The notes: generated from the letters alone by a model not told the origin. Shown: positions 1-11,172, numbered from the stretch's first letter. The stretch: DNA of 64,000 nucleotides from Aspergillus flavus (GCF_009017415.1 NC_092405.1:868001-932000), one strand, 5' to 3'. Translations and numbers: made by a program.

Positions 1-1349
1 GCGCTGAACTTTCCTTTGGAAAACGATGGATGGGACTCAGATCTGATTCTTACAGAGCCAGACCTCCGAGATCCTCCGGCACCAGCGAGCGAAATACCTA
101 TGTCCGATCGCTGGAAAGAAGATGTCGTTGAACCTACTAGACGGTCTGATCGGATGTCATGGATGCTAGTCAGCACTGCGCTGGCACTGGCGCATGAGCT
201 AGGCATCTTTAAGAATGATAATGGGAAGAGGAAGGATGAGTACGATGTACCTGGTATGCGGTCGGACGCAGAGGTCTATCTGCAACAGTTGGAGTGGAGA
301 CGTCGCCGTCTTCCTTCTTTGTTGTATGTGTTTGCCAACATGCTCGCTTCCCGGTTGGGATGCACATCACTTATTCCCGAGATACCGATAGTCAATGCTG
401 CCGAGGGTGTCACAGGTTGTCCCTGTGTAGACAATGAATGGATGTATTTCATGGCTTCATGGATCGACTTAACCCGGTTGGCTAAAGAGATCACCGACAC
501 GCATTTCCCAGCAATAGCCAGAAGCGGTGATCAGAGGAGGAACTTAGGATCTTCAGAAGACTGGGACAGCATGTTATACCGCTGGCAAGCCAGCCGGCCA
601 ACATTAAGTGAACTGCACCGACTGCTGTTCTGTTACTTCACCTGCTAATAAGACTCACAGATTCCCATCTGGAATCCATCCTTCACATCGAATACCAATA
701 TCTCCAAGTCTTCACAAACTCCATTAAAGTCCAATCCCTGGTTGAAAGCATCCTCAACTCACCTACCCAGTCTGCCAGCACTGACCGCACCTGCATCGAT
801 GAAGTAATCAACAGGTCATCTGAGATCCTACAATGGTTACTCATCCAGCCCAGCATTCAATACCTTCCCATCCGCGTCTTCCTACGAATAATCAGTTCCT
901 CAATTTTCCTCATGAAAGCCTTGGCACTAGGCGTCCGAACCACACAGCTTCACACCTCATTAAACCTCCTTGAACAGACGATCAGTACCCTACAATCGAG
1001 CTCATTAGACGACATGCAGCTCGTATCGCAATATGCATCCCTATTGCAGATCCACGTTTCTCGTCTGCGACAGACCTTCATGACTTCGGCACAGGAGAGG
1101 GAGAAGGACGTTCAATCGGAAGGTCAAGAAAATACCAATACGATATCACTAGCCGGGCAGACAGAGCTAGTGCAAGGATCTCATGACCCTATGCTCGGGC
1201 AGTTAGATGAAGGTGGGGATGATTGGCTGTGGTTGCCTATTGATCCACTCATGGCGCCCTTTGGCACTTGGGATGATAGTGGTCAGTTGGATTATGGATT
1301 GAATGCGGCGCATTTGGACTTGGACTTTATTTGGAATTTGCCGCCGTGA
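1..1349 (+). CDS. Fungal-specific transcription factor, C-terminal part (5' end outside window)
   Basis: The frame is open from the first base, so the DNA-binding N-terminus lies upstream of the window. The visible part resembles the middle and end of ARO80-like fungal regulators: an LEWRRRRLPSLLYVFANMLA segment, then IEYQYLQVFTNSI, and an acidic tail ending DFIWNLPP (stop at 1347-1349). The frame changes near 630-660. Before it the protein reads SELHRLLF; after it, SHLESILHIEYQY. GT at 632 and CAG at 658-660, with a GCTAAT branch-like site between, would remove exactly 29 nt and rejoin the frames, but that is shorter than every other intron here, so a frameshift is the alternative. Expected role is nuclear pathway-specific transcription control; the target is unknown. 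Confidence 0.7.
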
Positions 1350-1960
1350 AGGGTGCTTTCAGGTTTGTGGTTGGAGCCTCTGCTCGAAATGGCCCTTGTA
1401 TAGGTCAACCAGGTTAAGGCTCGATAGGTGGGTTAACGGAAGAATATATTTGTTTGCCCTACACCAACACATATCATAATTCAGTTTAGAGAAGGCTACC
1501 GCCTACAATGTTACCAGCTCAAGGCTCAGTTTAGATCCAGGAAATAATTATTGTCCTCAACCATCGGTGTACACTAAGCCCTAACCCCTTGCGTGGCCAG
1601 GCCTATTGTGGCCATACCAGGTGATATAGGATATCAATGAATAGCTCCGTATTATAACATCCCAACATGTCATTTGCCGAGCTAAAAGAGCATGGATAGA
1701 ATGGCACGATCCTAGCCTGCCAAGCTTTCAACCAACGAGGCTGGCCTTGGCTTCAAGGGTCGGGGGGAAACAAAGAGGACATAGCAAGGATTGAGATCCT
1801 GAACTGCAGGGAGACCAAGACCAACATCGCTGGCCCTAAGCTCTCAGCCCCAACGTTCCAGGCCGAAATAAAATATATATTAACCCGTTTGCCGATGCAC
1901 TGGACAGAAACTGACTGACATTATCCTTTAGTCAATTTTACGCTTTGGAGTTCCGCGACC
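1350..1960. other. Intergenic, no gene seen
   Basis: No supported coding sequence. It ends with the promoter of the downstream sulfotransferase-like gene, including an AT-rich TATA-like stretch near 1868-1882, about 80-90 bp before the ATG. Confidence 0.5.
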
Positions 1961-2976
1961 ATGGCCAACATCCCATTCCCAACCGTGCCCTATCCGCTAA
2001 TGGAGCCACCGGCTCACCGTGAGAAGAAGATGAAGGTGCTTGCGCTGGGCATGTCACGCACCGGGACCATGTGTGGGTGAACCCCATTCCTAGGTCCAAT
2101 AGAGAATATGAGAGCTAACAATAAATAAAGCATTATACGTTGCACTGAAGAAGCTAGGATACAACAGCTATCATATGGCAGAATGTTCCCTAGACCAACA
2201 CAATGGGTCGCTAGGCCTCTGGACGAAAGCCATCAACGCAAAATTCCATGGCAACGGTCGGAAGTTTTCGGGCGCAGATTTTGACCAAATGCTTTGGCGC
2301 TATGATGTGAATCCCGCCCCCTGTCTTACTAGCCTCATTATATACCACAGTGGGCAACACTAATCCGTTAGTCAGGCTGTGACCGATATTCCCTGCATTC
2401 TGTTCGCCGAAGAACTCATGGATGCATATCCCGACGCGCAAATCGTTTTGACTACGCGGCCGGTTGATTCCTGGTTGCCGTCTATGCAGCAGACGTTTTA
2501 TGCAATCTTAAGTTGGAAGCGCTGGGCTTTGCTTGAGTTCATTGATAGAGTACCTACCCATCGCACCCCTGGTCCCCCCTATTCTGGATTTGTTTCTAAA
2601 AGTTTCGAAGTCCTACATAGGCCTATACATCCCTCTCCTCCGGTCCTCTCTATCTGTATGGACCGGCGGAAACTGGCAGGATACAAGCCGTCTCCCTACC
2701 GGCTTTGAAGCCCACTATGACCAAGTCCATGCTGCCGCGCGGGCACGTGGACGTAAAGTGCTTGAGTTCAAGGTCCAGGATGGCTGGGATCCTCTCTGCC
2801 AGTTTCTAGGAAAGGAAGTCCCGAGTGAACCGTTCCCTCATGTCAATGAAGGTGATTTTATTGCTAGATTTCATGTCATTATTTTCTGGGTGCGGCTGGT
2901 AGGCTTGGCGAAGAAGGGCTTGATATGGGCTTCCCCTGTTGTTGCTGTTGGGGCTGCTTGGTGGTATTTTGGCTGA
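1961..2976 (+). CDS. Sulfotransfer_4-type P-loop protein with hydrophobic tail
   Basis: Four-exon model: 1961-2072, 2131-2306, 2376-2549 and 2611-2976, giving 275 aa. The N-terminus has a P-loop-like GMSRTGTMSL whose Ser codon is split by intron 1. It is followed by ALKKLGY, a DIPCILFAEELMDAYP block and VLTTRPVDSW, all typical of the fungal sulfotransferase-related family (PF17784 type). KVQDGWDPLCQFLG is the usual C-terminal block. The last 35 residues form a hydrophobic tail that may anchor the protein in a membrane. Introns 1 and 2 have clear GT-AG signals. Intron 3 (2550-2610) is inferred because the frame changes there; the alternative is a 1-nt insertion that would kill the gene. The substrate is unknown. 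Confidence 0.7.
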
Positions 2977-3339
2977 GTGGTATAAGGGCCATGAGTCAGT
3001 TTGACGATATTCTAAGCAAAGAAACGCGCCTAAGTAAAACTGAGGAGCATTTGGCCATGGCACAGGCCTGGTGTTGCGCTTAGCAGATACAAAGACAGAA
3101 TAGGCAAGCCGGACTATTTTTCGTGTATCTGTATAAGTTCGTCACAATTGAATATGCAATCCGATTTGTTTATGTATCTAACTATCTGATCCAAAAATAT
3201 ATGACACTCTGGTGGATCCAACACAAATCAAAAGAAATACGGAAGATCCAACGGGAGCACGAGGGTTTGTGATCACCGGCGCAGTTATTTAGACTTGCAT
3301 TCTAGACCACAACATCGTTAGCGGCGTATCTCTCAGGTT
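2977..3339. other. Intergenic, no gene seen
   Basis: No open frame with family resemblance was found between the sulfotransferase-like gene and the tyrosinase relic. Confidence 0.4.
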
Positions 3340-3770
3340 GACAGGGATATACTATCTCCACGTGGTCAAGACGTATCGGTCATATTGAATATTGATGATG
3401 TAGTCTTGAAAATTGTCGCCTCCAATGCCGGGAACGCGCTCTTCTGGATCCTTCAACTCTATAGAAGTGGTACCAAATAATTCAGGATATATATAGCCGA
3501 GCCTTTCCCAGTGTTGAGTATCATTCGAGGAATTAACTGAACGTTGACTGTCCTTATGGAATGGCAGCAAGGGATCAGTTGGCTTTGGGTCGCCTTCAAC
3601 ACGGTCGTCGAACCACTTGTCAGGATTCAAGTACTGCCAGATTGCCAGAATCCTTAGGCGTTCCATAGGTTACCCTCAAACAAAAGTACACTCACTGAAG
3701 ACATTGTTCGGCATTATCTTGGTAGTTGCGTAACAAAGTCTCGTCACAATCATTCCCCTAACAGCTTTCA
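3340..3770 (-). pseudogene. Tyrosinase-like C-terminal relic
   Basis: On the minus strand, 3352-3666 encodes LAIWQYLNPDKWF, then PLLPFHKD and LGYIYPELFG, then DYIINIQYDRYVL. These follow the order seen after the second copper site of fungal tyrosinases: the (N)VDRLLAIWQ region, the 'TPL.PF' block, the Y.YPE block and the start of the C-terminal domain. The copper-binding HH..D segment that should precede LAIWQ is not recognisable; in-phase sequence there reads DNAEQCLQ, and joining it needs a possible 43-nt intron. The protein stops shortly after DRYVL, well short of the usual C-terminus. I read this as a decayed fragment of a phenol-oxidising enzyme gene, not a functional one. A fragmentary open frame at 3859-4089 (-) could be older debris of the same gene but has no motif I can name. 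Confidence 0.55.
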
Positions 3771-4089
3771 ATTGGATCACAGACAGATGAACCTACAAAA
3801 CCTCTGGAAAGAAAACGTTTATTGACGACGAGCATAAATCCTGAGAGTTCGAGTAGCCTCATGTACAGGGCTGATGAATATCTTTGACCCCACCTTTCGG
3901 TAATAAGGCTCCGCAACGGCCCGCACCCTGGCCACGACCCGCGCTGTTCGAACGCCACGTCATAGCGCTATAGATCTGACTAGCCGATACCCCTTCTATG
4001 TATTTTCCATTCAATCCGAGCAGATCCTGCCATTTCAGCCCTGCAACAGGTTGCATTCCGTTGATGCATTGGACTGAAATGTGCGGCAC

Positions 4090-5086
4090 AATGGGACAAA
4101 TATAGGCTTCCGGGCGACGATCCTACTTTTCCATTGCACACTTGATATCCGTATGACGTTCGTCCTACTAGCTTGTTAAACCTCAGTCTACGTTAATACT
4201 AGTGGGTCATGTACTTGCTCATTTCAGGAGAACTGAGCCCCTCTATAGACTCTTCTAGCTAATCAATTGCCTTCTTGTTAAGGTTCAAGACTTATCCCGG
4301 CCATTTGCCAGGGATAGCTTTCAGCGAGTATGAGCCATACGCCAGTGTGGTGTGGCTCTGGCAACTCTAGGCACTCAATGTAGCTGCGCCTAAACCTCAC
4401 AGATTCCATGAGATATCATTCCTATATCAGACTTGCCACCCGTGGGTGTAAGCACGGGCCCTCACACGTATGCATGTCAAGATACGTCTCATGTAAGGTG
4501 GCCTGTCATGCATTGTGAATGTGACATGGCTATCACCTACAGAATAACGTAACTACCGCCCACATAGCCAGTGAACAATACCTGGGCCTGTTGGTCGTGT
4601 GAGGTAACAGTCACTCATATTCATAAGCTCTTACACATAACAATATTGAGGTTGGTTTGAAGCCTTACTCTAACTGGCCATCTGCTGGTCGCTCTCATTT
4701 GTCATCTGAAGCCGATATCAATAACAGACAAACTTTCTTCCAGTATTCGTATCGCGCTATCGGCTTCGGTTCATCGAGGGAATGGCGTGGAATGAAATAA
4801 TGCATGGCAGTCTGATCTAACATGCACCTCGTCCTTTATGGACCACCAAACTTGAGGTTAGGCACTGCGCCAAGCACATTTTCTGATTGAATTAACTGTT
4901 AAAGGCTCCAGTATCCTGAAAAGATAAAAAGTCCCACCTCTGGCCAGGTCCCTCACTGCTCGAATTGTCTCTCGATCAACCTTTCTTACTTATAAAAACC
5001 AGAGAGCCAAGAGCGGCTCTAAGACAAATCCACTAACAAAATCCATAACACTTGGTTCTTAGTCAACTTTATTCCTCCTCAGCGCT
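4090..5086. other. Intergenic region with promoter of the FAD oxidoreductase
   Basis: No supported gene. A TATA-box-like TATAAAA lies at 4991-4997, 90-96 bp before the ATG at 5087, followed by a pyrimidine-rich leader. Confidence 0.5.
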
Positions 5087-6800
5087 ATGTCCGGTATCCT
5101 TGCAAGCTTGGAGTTTGAACAAATTGCAGTGTACAAACCTGGGGAGGTTGAGTATGAAAAGTCTATTGCGACTGCATATCTGCTGTACCGCTTCGCGAGA
5201 CCTTCATACGTAGTTCAGCCTACACATCCTGCCCAGGTTCAGGACATTGTGAGGTACCTCATCGAGTATAATGACAGACAGAAGCCAGACTCCCAGGTAT
5301 CCATCACGATCAAGAATGGCAGTCATTCTTATGCAGGGTTCTCCTCCACCGATAAGGGGATCTTGTTGGACCTCTCAAAGATGAATAGGGTGAAGCTCAA
5401 CCTGGACAAAGACTCTCATCCAAAATCAGTTACGATCAGAGGGGGTGCCTTATGGGGTCATGTATATAAGCAATTGATCAACGGGAGGCATAAAGGGTAC
5501 ATGCTCGCTGGTGGGGACTGTTCCACTGTCGGAGTGAGTGGTTTTGTTCTGGGTGGTGGTCTTAGCGCGTTCTCCAGAAGCCTCGGAATGGCATGCGATA
5601 ATTTGACGGAGGCGACCATAATTACTGCCGACGGTAGAATGGTTACAGTTGGGGAGAACCGTGACCCGGATTCAGATGAAGGCAAACTATTCTGGGCACT
5701 CCGTGGTGGCGGTGCCGGGAACTTTGGTATTGTCGTCCAGCTGAAAATGAACATCCACCAGTTCCAGAAAGAGGACGATAGTGCTAGGACTCGGGAAACG
5801 GTGATAGCTGGAAGATACACATGGTTTCCATATCCCGGGGAGGTGGAAGAAGCTAAACTTATGGCCACGATGAATGAGTCCTATACGACGAAGTGGGTGG
5901 ATAGCCTCGCCATTCACAGTACATGGATCTGCGATCTCCAAGAGGCCAGGACTCTACCTGCAATTCGCTTCATTGTCTACCACAATGGCGAGAAGAATAG
6001 CATCGATAAGCAGCTTGACAAATTGGTCGAACAAGGGAATCCATCGGATCAAACGAGCGAGCGGAGGCGGGAGTTGGCGAAACCTCTCAGAAGGCGAACC
6101 GACTACGCTGTTCCTTCATGAGACCCTTCTGGCTCAGTGGTCCGAGGAAACCCAAATGTTCTTTCCTTCTGACAAGTCGTACAAGTACTTTTCCTCCTTT
6201 GTGTTCGAGAACGATGAAAGCACAATCAAGGAAGTTACCTCCATGATCAAAGACAGGATGAGAGCTTTCAGAAACCAGTTCTCAGGACAACAGGGTTTGC
6301 TGCAGGTTACGCCTATTCATTCTGGAGGCAAGGCAGGGAGCCCCGCTGCCAACGCCACGGCCTTCCCCTGGCGGAAGGACATATGTTATATCACATATAT
6401 TATGGTGCGGTGGAGAGAAAAATGGTTGGGGGAGGAGATGAAGTCATTCTGAGTGAGTTTCACTGGAGAGTTGAGGGAGAAGTCTATGAAAGGGAAGGCA
6501 GCATTCATCAATTTCGCCGGAAAAAATACTACGCCGCAACCAATATGAAGATGCTTACTACGATGTGAACGTCATCAAGTTGCAGGAAGTTAAGGCACAC
6601 TGGGACCGGAAGAACCTTTTCCACTTCTCTCAGAGCAATCAGCTCGTGTCACCGGAAGCCGGATATGCGGCAGGTGACTCCTATCGTCCTGCGACAGATG
6701 AACAACTTGTCCACGATCAATGGGAAAGCTCTACATCTACACTTCCCCAAACGAATGACTTTCCTGGAATTGAAGGATATCCCTACTCGGGGTTTTGAGA
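5087..6800 (+). pseudogene. BBE-type FAD-linked oxidoreductase, broken by several indels
   Basis: The N-terminal half (5087 to about 6060) is a clean FAD_binding_4 domain: NGSHSYAGFSS, RGGALWGHVY, then GDCSTVGVSGFVLGGGLSAF and ALRGGGAGNFGIV. Enzymes of this family oxidise alkaloids, sugars or secondary metabolites with covalent FAD; here the His of the NGSHSYAG loop is present. From about 6060 the family-like sequence hops frames: HETLLAQWSEET and AFPWRKD are in a second frame, TGELREKSMKGKAAFINF follows a TGA at 6450-6452, and EDAYYDVNVIKLQEVKAHWD is in a third frame. At least four single-base gains or losses are needed to explain this, some in short T or C runs. No intron can explain them because family-like sequence is continuous across the breaks. 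Start chosen at 5087, downstream of the TATA box. Confidence 0.8.
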
Positions 6801-7822
6801 TACGAGTGGGAAAGGGTTTGGTAAGTGTATATGTATTCACACCCGCTTGTGCTGATATCCTTCGTAACTAATTGTAATTTTTTTGAAAGCTTTCTAGTGG
6901 CTGAGCTTCGCTTGCAGCATGTGAGCTGATACAATCACAGTCATCTAAGTGAATATTACGACCTTTCTCTGCTCTGCTGCCCATTCATTTGTATGAGCCA
7001 ATGTGCACTTGATTGTAGACTCTCAATTTAGAGTCGATTATCTTCCCTCTATAGCTTCTTATCAGCTACCATATCAGCACCAAACTGTGCAATTTACATA
7101 ACTAAGGACCATGCTATATAAAAGACCATTTGACTTAAATCACCAGATATTGCTGGTAGTTCGCACCTACTGTGTTTAACTTCCCATCGGAAAAGCCGAT
7201 GGTATCGGCAACGCGCCGAGCCCTAACCAGCTCCGAGGCAATTAAACGGACCATTGGTAGGAAGGATTAAATATGATCAAATGTTCTAAAGAAAGTTTAA
7301 TAAATAAACGAATACACAAACAAGCAGCCTCCTTGGGCGATAACCGAAGCTGCATTCATTTTACGAATTCTCGGCTTTCCTAATTAGGATATTGATCAGA
7401 TCCGAAACATTGCATCCTACAGCCGAAGCACTAGATACAAGGGGCTGAGAGTAATACTCTACTTGGCAAAGTCTAACCTCATATCATCGGAATTTAATTC
7501 CCTCCGTTAATCTGGGGTAGACCAGATCATGACCGGCCCGGTGGACCTCAACCTTTCCACTTCAGGAAGCTGGAGCCATAGATTAAGTATCGACCTCCAC
7601 AAAGCCCTTCCCCGGATGTAACCCTGCAAAGCTTGATAGATTGAAGAATGAATCTATGTTCAAATGTACCCCACCAGAAGAATACTATAGCAATATGAAG
7701 GACATAGCATAACTATATAACACAGACCCTCTCTTCCTCTTCACACAAAGAAAAGCATCAAGTCTTCATTCCATCCGCTACAACACAAAGTTACTCAATC
7801 CACAAAGCCATTTTAAGTCACA
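6801..7822. other. Intergenic; promoter of the secreted protein gene at its end
   Basis: No gene seen. A TATA box TATATAA at 7714-7720 lies just over 100 bp before the ATG at 7823, followed by a CT-rich leader (7727-7745), a common arrangement in highly expressed fungal genes. Confidence 0.5.
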
Positions 7823-8212
7823 ATGATGCTCCCCAAATCCCTCCTCCCCCTCTCCATCATCTTCCTCCCATGCGCCCAAGCATGCCTCGAAGTCGTCGGC
7901 ACCCTTTTCGTCTCCCACTCTACCTCATGGAACGTCCAGTTGAAGGACGACGGGGAGCAGACCTGCAGCTTCAACTGTAATGCATGGACAACCACCTGCG
8001 ATGCAACCTGCAACGATGGCTATAAGGCCAAATGGACAACGACCACAGATTGGAGACATCAGCCCGGAAAGCTGCATTACGATACACCCCATGGATCGTA
8101 CGACCTGGATGTGCCAGTTGAGGACGGCTCGGAGGTGACGTACAATTGCTGTGGTGGTAATGTGCCGTGTCAGTGTACTCAGATTACCTACCGAGGAAAC
8201 TTCTGGTGCTGA
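7823..8212 (+). CDS. Small secreted cysteine-rich protein (129 aa)
   Basis: Single-exon frame. Residues 1-20 form a signal peptide (basic Lys5, hydrophobic LLPLSIIFLP core, Ala-Gln-Ala cleavage site). The mature protein of about 109 residues has ten cysteines at 21, 48, 52, 59, 63, 109, 110, 116, 118 and 129, enough for five disulfides, and ends in NFWC. The middle is Trp/Thr-rich (WTTTTDW). I do not recognise a named family. Size, secretion signal and cysteine content resemble fungal effector-like or antimicrobial-type secreted proteins, but no activity can be assigned. TATA box and CT-rich leader sit upstream; the next gene on the same strand begins about 600 bp downstream. Confidence 0.75.
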   Translation: MMLPKSLLPLSIIFLPCAQACLEVVGTLFVSHSTSWNVQLKDDGEQTCSFNCNAWTTTCDATCNDGYKAKWTTTTDWRHQPGKLHYDTPHGSYDLDVPVEDGSEVTYNCCGGNVPCQCTQITYRGNFWC

Positions 8213-8818
8213 GTTGGGGGAGTTACTTATTGGTGAGTTTTGACTCTAGGCTTTTAAGTAGGACTTGAGAGTTCAATGTGCTGATATGTAGAGTCTAGGG
8301 GTTGGAATATCTGGGAAATGCGAATGGATGGCACTTTGGGTATTAGCTGCGTTGGGAACCGAGGCTTCGAACACATGTTGTGTATGCTTGCTTATCTTGT
8401 TGGTTGCCTGGGGAGAGATATACATAGCTAGTCAATGAAGATATAATTATTTGCAATGTATGTAATTCTCTGGGTATACCCTGGTGGAATGATGTTTTAC
8501 ATCTTTCTACATGTCGTGCTCTGTAGGACTTGAATGCACCAAAACAATTAGGATCAGATCGACTGGCGCACAGTGGTAGAATGTATTACCAAACCAGGGA
8601 CCCACACGGATATATCAATATACATCCTTGCAGTGAGAAAGACCGGACAGTAATTTTGAGCAAGGAAGGAGTCTAGGGATGCATAGATAAATAGATAAGA
8701 TGCGTCGCTAGATGATTAAAACCGGGATTAAATGGTAAAGCGGGGTAGCGTGTTATCTTCAGATAAACGACTCACATAAACAAACAACAGAATCACACTG
8801 CCAGTCTCATTGCACATC
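8213..8818. other. Intergenic, no gene seen
   Basis: Contains the 3' region of the secreted-protein gene and the promoter of the dioxygenase gene. No other signal is supported. Confidence 0.4.
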
Positions 8819-10181
8819 ATGGAGCAGCTCTCTCTATCAGGCATCTCACCGAAGGCGGGCTTTGAGAATATTCCAATCATCGATGTCGCAGCTTTAAAGA
8901 GTCCGGATCGCAGAGAACGACAGAGACTAGCGAGGGAAATCTATGATGCCTGCACACAGGTTGGGTTCTTCTACATTAAGGTGACTAACTTCTCTTCACG
9001 ATTCCAAATTGTACTGATTATTAATATATGTCCTGCAGAATCATGGGATATCGGAGGAGCTAATAATGGCTCTTCACGATGCGGCGCATCGATTCTTCGC
9101 CCTCCCAGAAGAGCAGAAAATGGAATATTCTGTGGCGAAGTCGAAGGTGTGTATTCACCCAAGGGATCCAACACCAAAGAAGAAATGTATAAATAATTGA
9201 TAGAAATATCGTGGATTCATGCCCGTATATGCAGAGGAAATACCGATCCCTGATGATCCGAGTGAGCGCACCGATACAAATAATATGGGCGCGCTTCTGG
9301 AATCATTTGATATCGGTTATGAAATCCTCGCTGATCCCCAACGTGCAGCAGATGATGTGCTTCCCCCAGACACATATGATCTATATGGAGACAACCAGTG
9401 GCCCAGCAATGAGGTGCTTCCCAAATTCCGAGAAACGTATTTGCTTTATTGTGCCGAGGCACTCACCCTCTGTCGAAGACTAATGAGAAGCTTTGCACTC
9501 GCCCTTGGCCTCGACGAGGGTTTCTTTGACCCCGTGATGAAATTTCCGGGGGTCACATCCCGCCTCTTGCATTACCCACCCCAGCCTGTGGAGGGAGAGG
9601 TCAGAGATGGGCTCGGGGCTCACACGGTAGGCGATCTATTCCTAACATTATGTCCTGCTGCCGGCCCAGCTAATGGTGATCGTTTCACTTAGGACTACGA
9701 ATGCTTTACGATTTTGTCTCAAGATAACGTACCCGCATTGCAAGTCCGTAACGCTCGCGGCGAATGGGTGGTGGCGCCTCCTATTCCAGGGACGCTGGTT
9801 GTGAACATCGCTGATTGCTTGTCTAAGTGGTAGGCGCTTGACCTTTGTGATGGTTATATGGATGTTGACCCCCCTAGGACAAATGAAACCTTCAAGTCCA
9901 CTGTTCACCGAGTCATCAATCTTACTGGTCAAGAACGTTATTCAATCCCCTTCTTCTTCGGAGTCGACTATAACGCCACAGTGTCAGTCCTGCCAAGTTG
10001 TATCTCCGATGACAGGCCGGCACGTGTAAAGCCGTTCGAGACTGGTAAGGTGAGTACACTATGAACTATATTCTTGGGTGGATTGTTAGTGGCTAACAAT
10101 CCATGGTTGCAGTTCGTGCGTGCACAACTAGCGAAGACCTATGTTGCTTACGGTGAGGAGCCTTCCACTAAGGCACGGTGA
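8819..10181 (+). CDS. 2-oxoglutarate-Fe(II) dioxygenase (isopenicillin-N-synthase-like)
   Basis: Six exons: 8819-8980, 9039-9146, 9204-9626, 9693-9829, 9878-10049 and 10113-10181, all with good GT-AG borders, giving 356 aa. The N-terminal DIOX_N region reads IPIIDVAALKS and GFFYIKNHGIS, with RFFALPEEQKM following. In the catalytic core, HTDYECFTIL gives the His and Asp iron ligands, STVHRVIN the second His, and RYSIPFFF the Arg-x-Ser that binds 2-oxoglutarate. All key residues are present, so the enzyme looks active. The family oxidises small molecules in the cytosol, often in secondary metabolism or in catabolism of unusual compounds; the substrate cannot be told. It lies tail-to-tail with the phenolic acid decarboxylase gene, 472 bp away. 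Confidence 0.9.
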
Positions 10182-10653
10182 CGTACTTCTATGACTAGCA
10201 GAACCCTAGATAAGTAGGTAGATCCTTGCTGGAATCAGAACAGCAAGGTTTAGTTTTAAATCTAATCTTGACCTATCTTACACCTAGTTATTTTTACTCT
10301 ATTGAAGATTGTGGAGGCAGCCTTTAGCGAAATTAGCAGTTAGAAAAAGCTTTATCTACGGAATCCTTCTTGAGACAGAATACATCATCCAGTAACACTC
10401 ACAAAAACAGCACTAAAGTGTCAGAACAGTCCCACAGTGCCTCATTCTAGTTAGAACGAGCCTCTACAAACAACAGCTCTTATCTCAAAAATAAGATCTG
10501 AACAAGGTAACTCTTTGCAAGTCAGGCACAGCTCGTACTCAACATGCAAAAGTCGATTATGTGCTAATAATGAATAATGTCGAGAAAGAGATTCATTCGT
10601 TATTACTATAAAACAAAAACGTATCTGTCATCATATCCAGACATCCTGCTCTC
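10182..10653. other. Convergent intergenic region
   Basis: Shared 3' region of the dioxygenase (+) and the decarboxylase (-). No gene or clear repeat seen. Confidence 0.4.
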
Positions 10654-11172
10654 TCAAAGCGTCGGCCAAGAAGGATCGATAGGCTCCAAATCACCAGCTC
10701 CATGAAAGTCCTCCAAAATCTCCGCCTGTTCACTCAAGAGTATTCGATCGGCCTGAGTACCAATTTTGGCCAAATCGCGCCATCGCGCAAAATCGTCCGG
10801 GTTGCGTTTATCTCCATGGGCAGCCACGCTCTCAGTCCAGTGTCCCTTTGAGAAAGCCAGCAAGGTACTCAAGCATTTGTTGGTGATGTCCCAGCACATA
10901 GAGCAAATGGTACCGGTCTCTTCAAGCCAATTAATCTGCCACAGTTCTCCGGGGCGGATACACTGGTATGTCGCAGCCTGGAAATTCTTACGACCGGCCA
11001 TCGGGCCACCGTGGATAGCGTAAACTACTCTGTCCTCGTTGTAGATCCAGAACTCGTAGCGCCATTTCTCGGGGTTGCCGTTGGCATCTTGGGCGGCGTA
11101 CTCATAGATAATATGGCGGTTGCGGAGGTCGGCGTCAAAGGTTGAGCCTTCGAGTTGAGGGAGGACGGGCAT
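10654..11172 (-). CDS. Phenolic acid decarboxylase
   Basis: Single exon, 172 aa, close to the usual length of the calycin-fold phenolic acid decarboxylases. The motifs run in family order: LRNRHIIYEYAAQDANG, then EKWRYEFWIYNEDRVVYAIH, GGPMAGRKNFQAATYQ, and WLEETGTICS. The family removes the carboxyl group of hydroxycinnamic acids (p-coumaric, ferulic, caffeic) to give 4-vinylphenols without cofactor, in the cytosol, and so detoxifies plant phenolics. A TATATAAA box on the minus strand (11286-11293) sits 114 bp before the ATG. It is the convergent neighbour of the 2OG dioxygenase; whether the two share a pathway is only a guess. The 4CL-like ligase at 57-59 kb acts on related substrates in its family but is too far away to link. 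Confidence 0.88.
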   Translation of the reverse strand: MPVLPQLEGSTFDADLRNRHIIYEYAAQDANGNPEKWRYEFWIYNEDRVVYAIHGGPMAGRKNFQAATYQCIRPGELWQINWLEETGTICSMCWDITNKCLSTLLAFSKGHWTESVAAHGDKRNPDDFARWRDLAKIGTQADRILLSEQAEILEDFHGAGDLEPIDPSWPTL

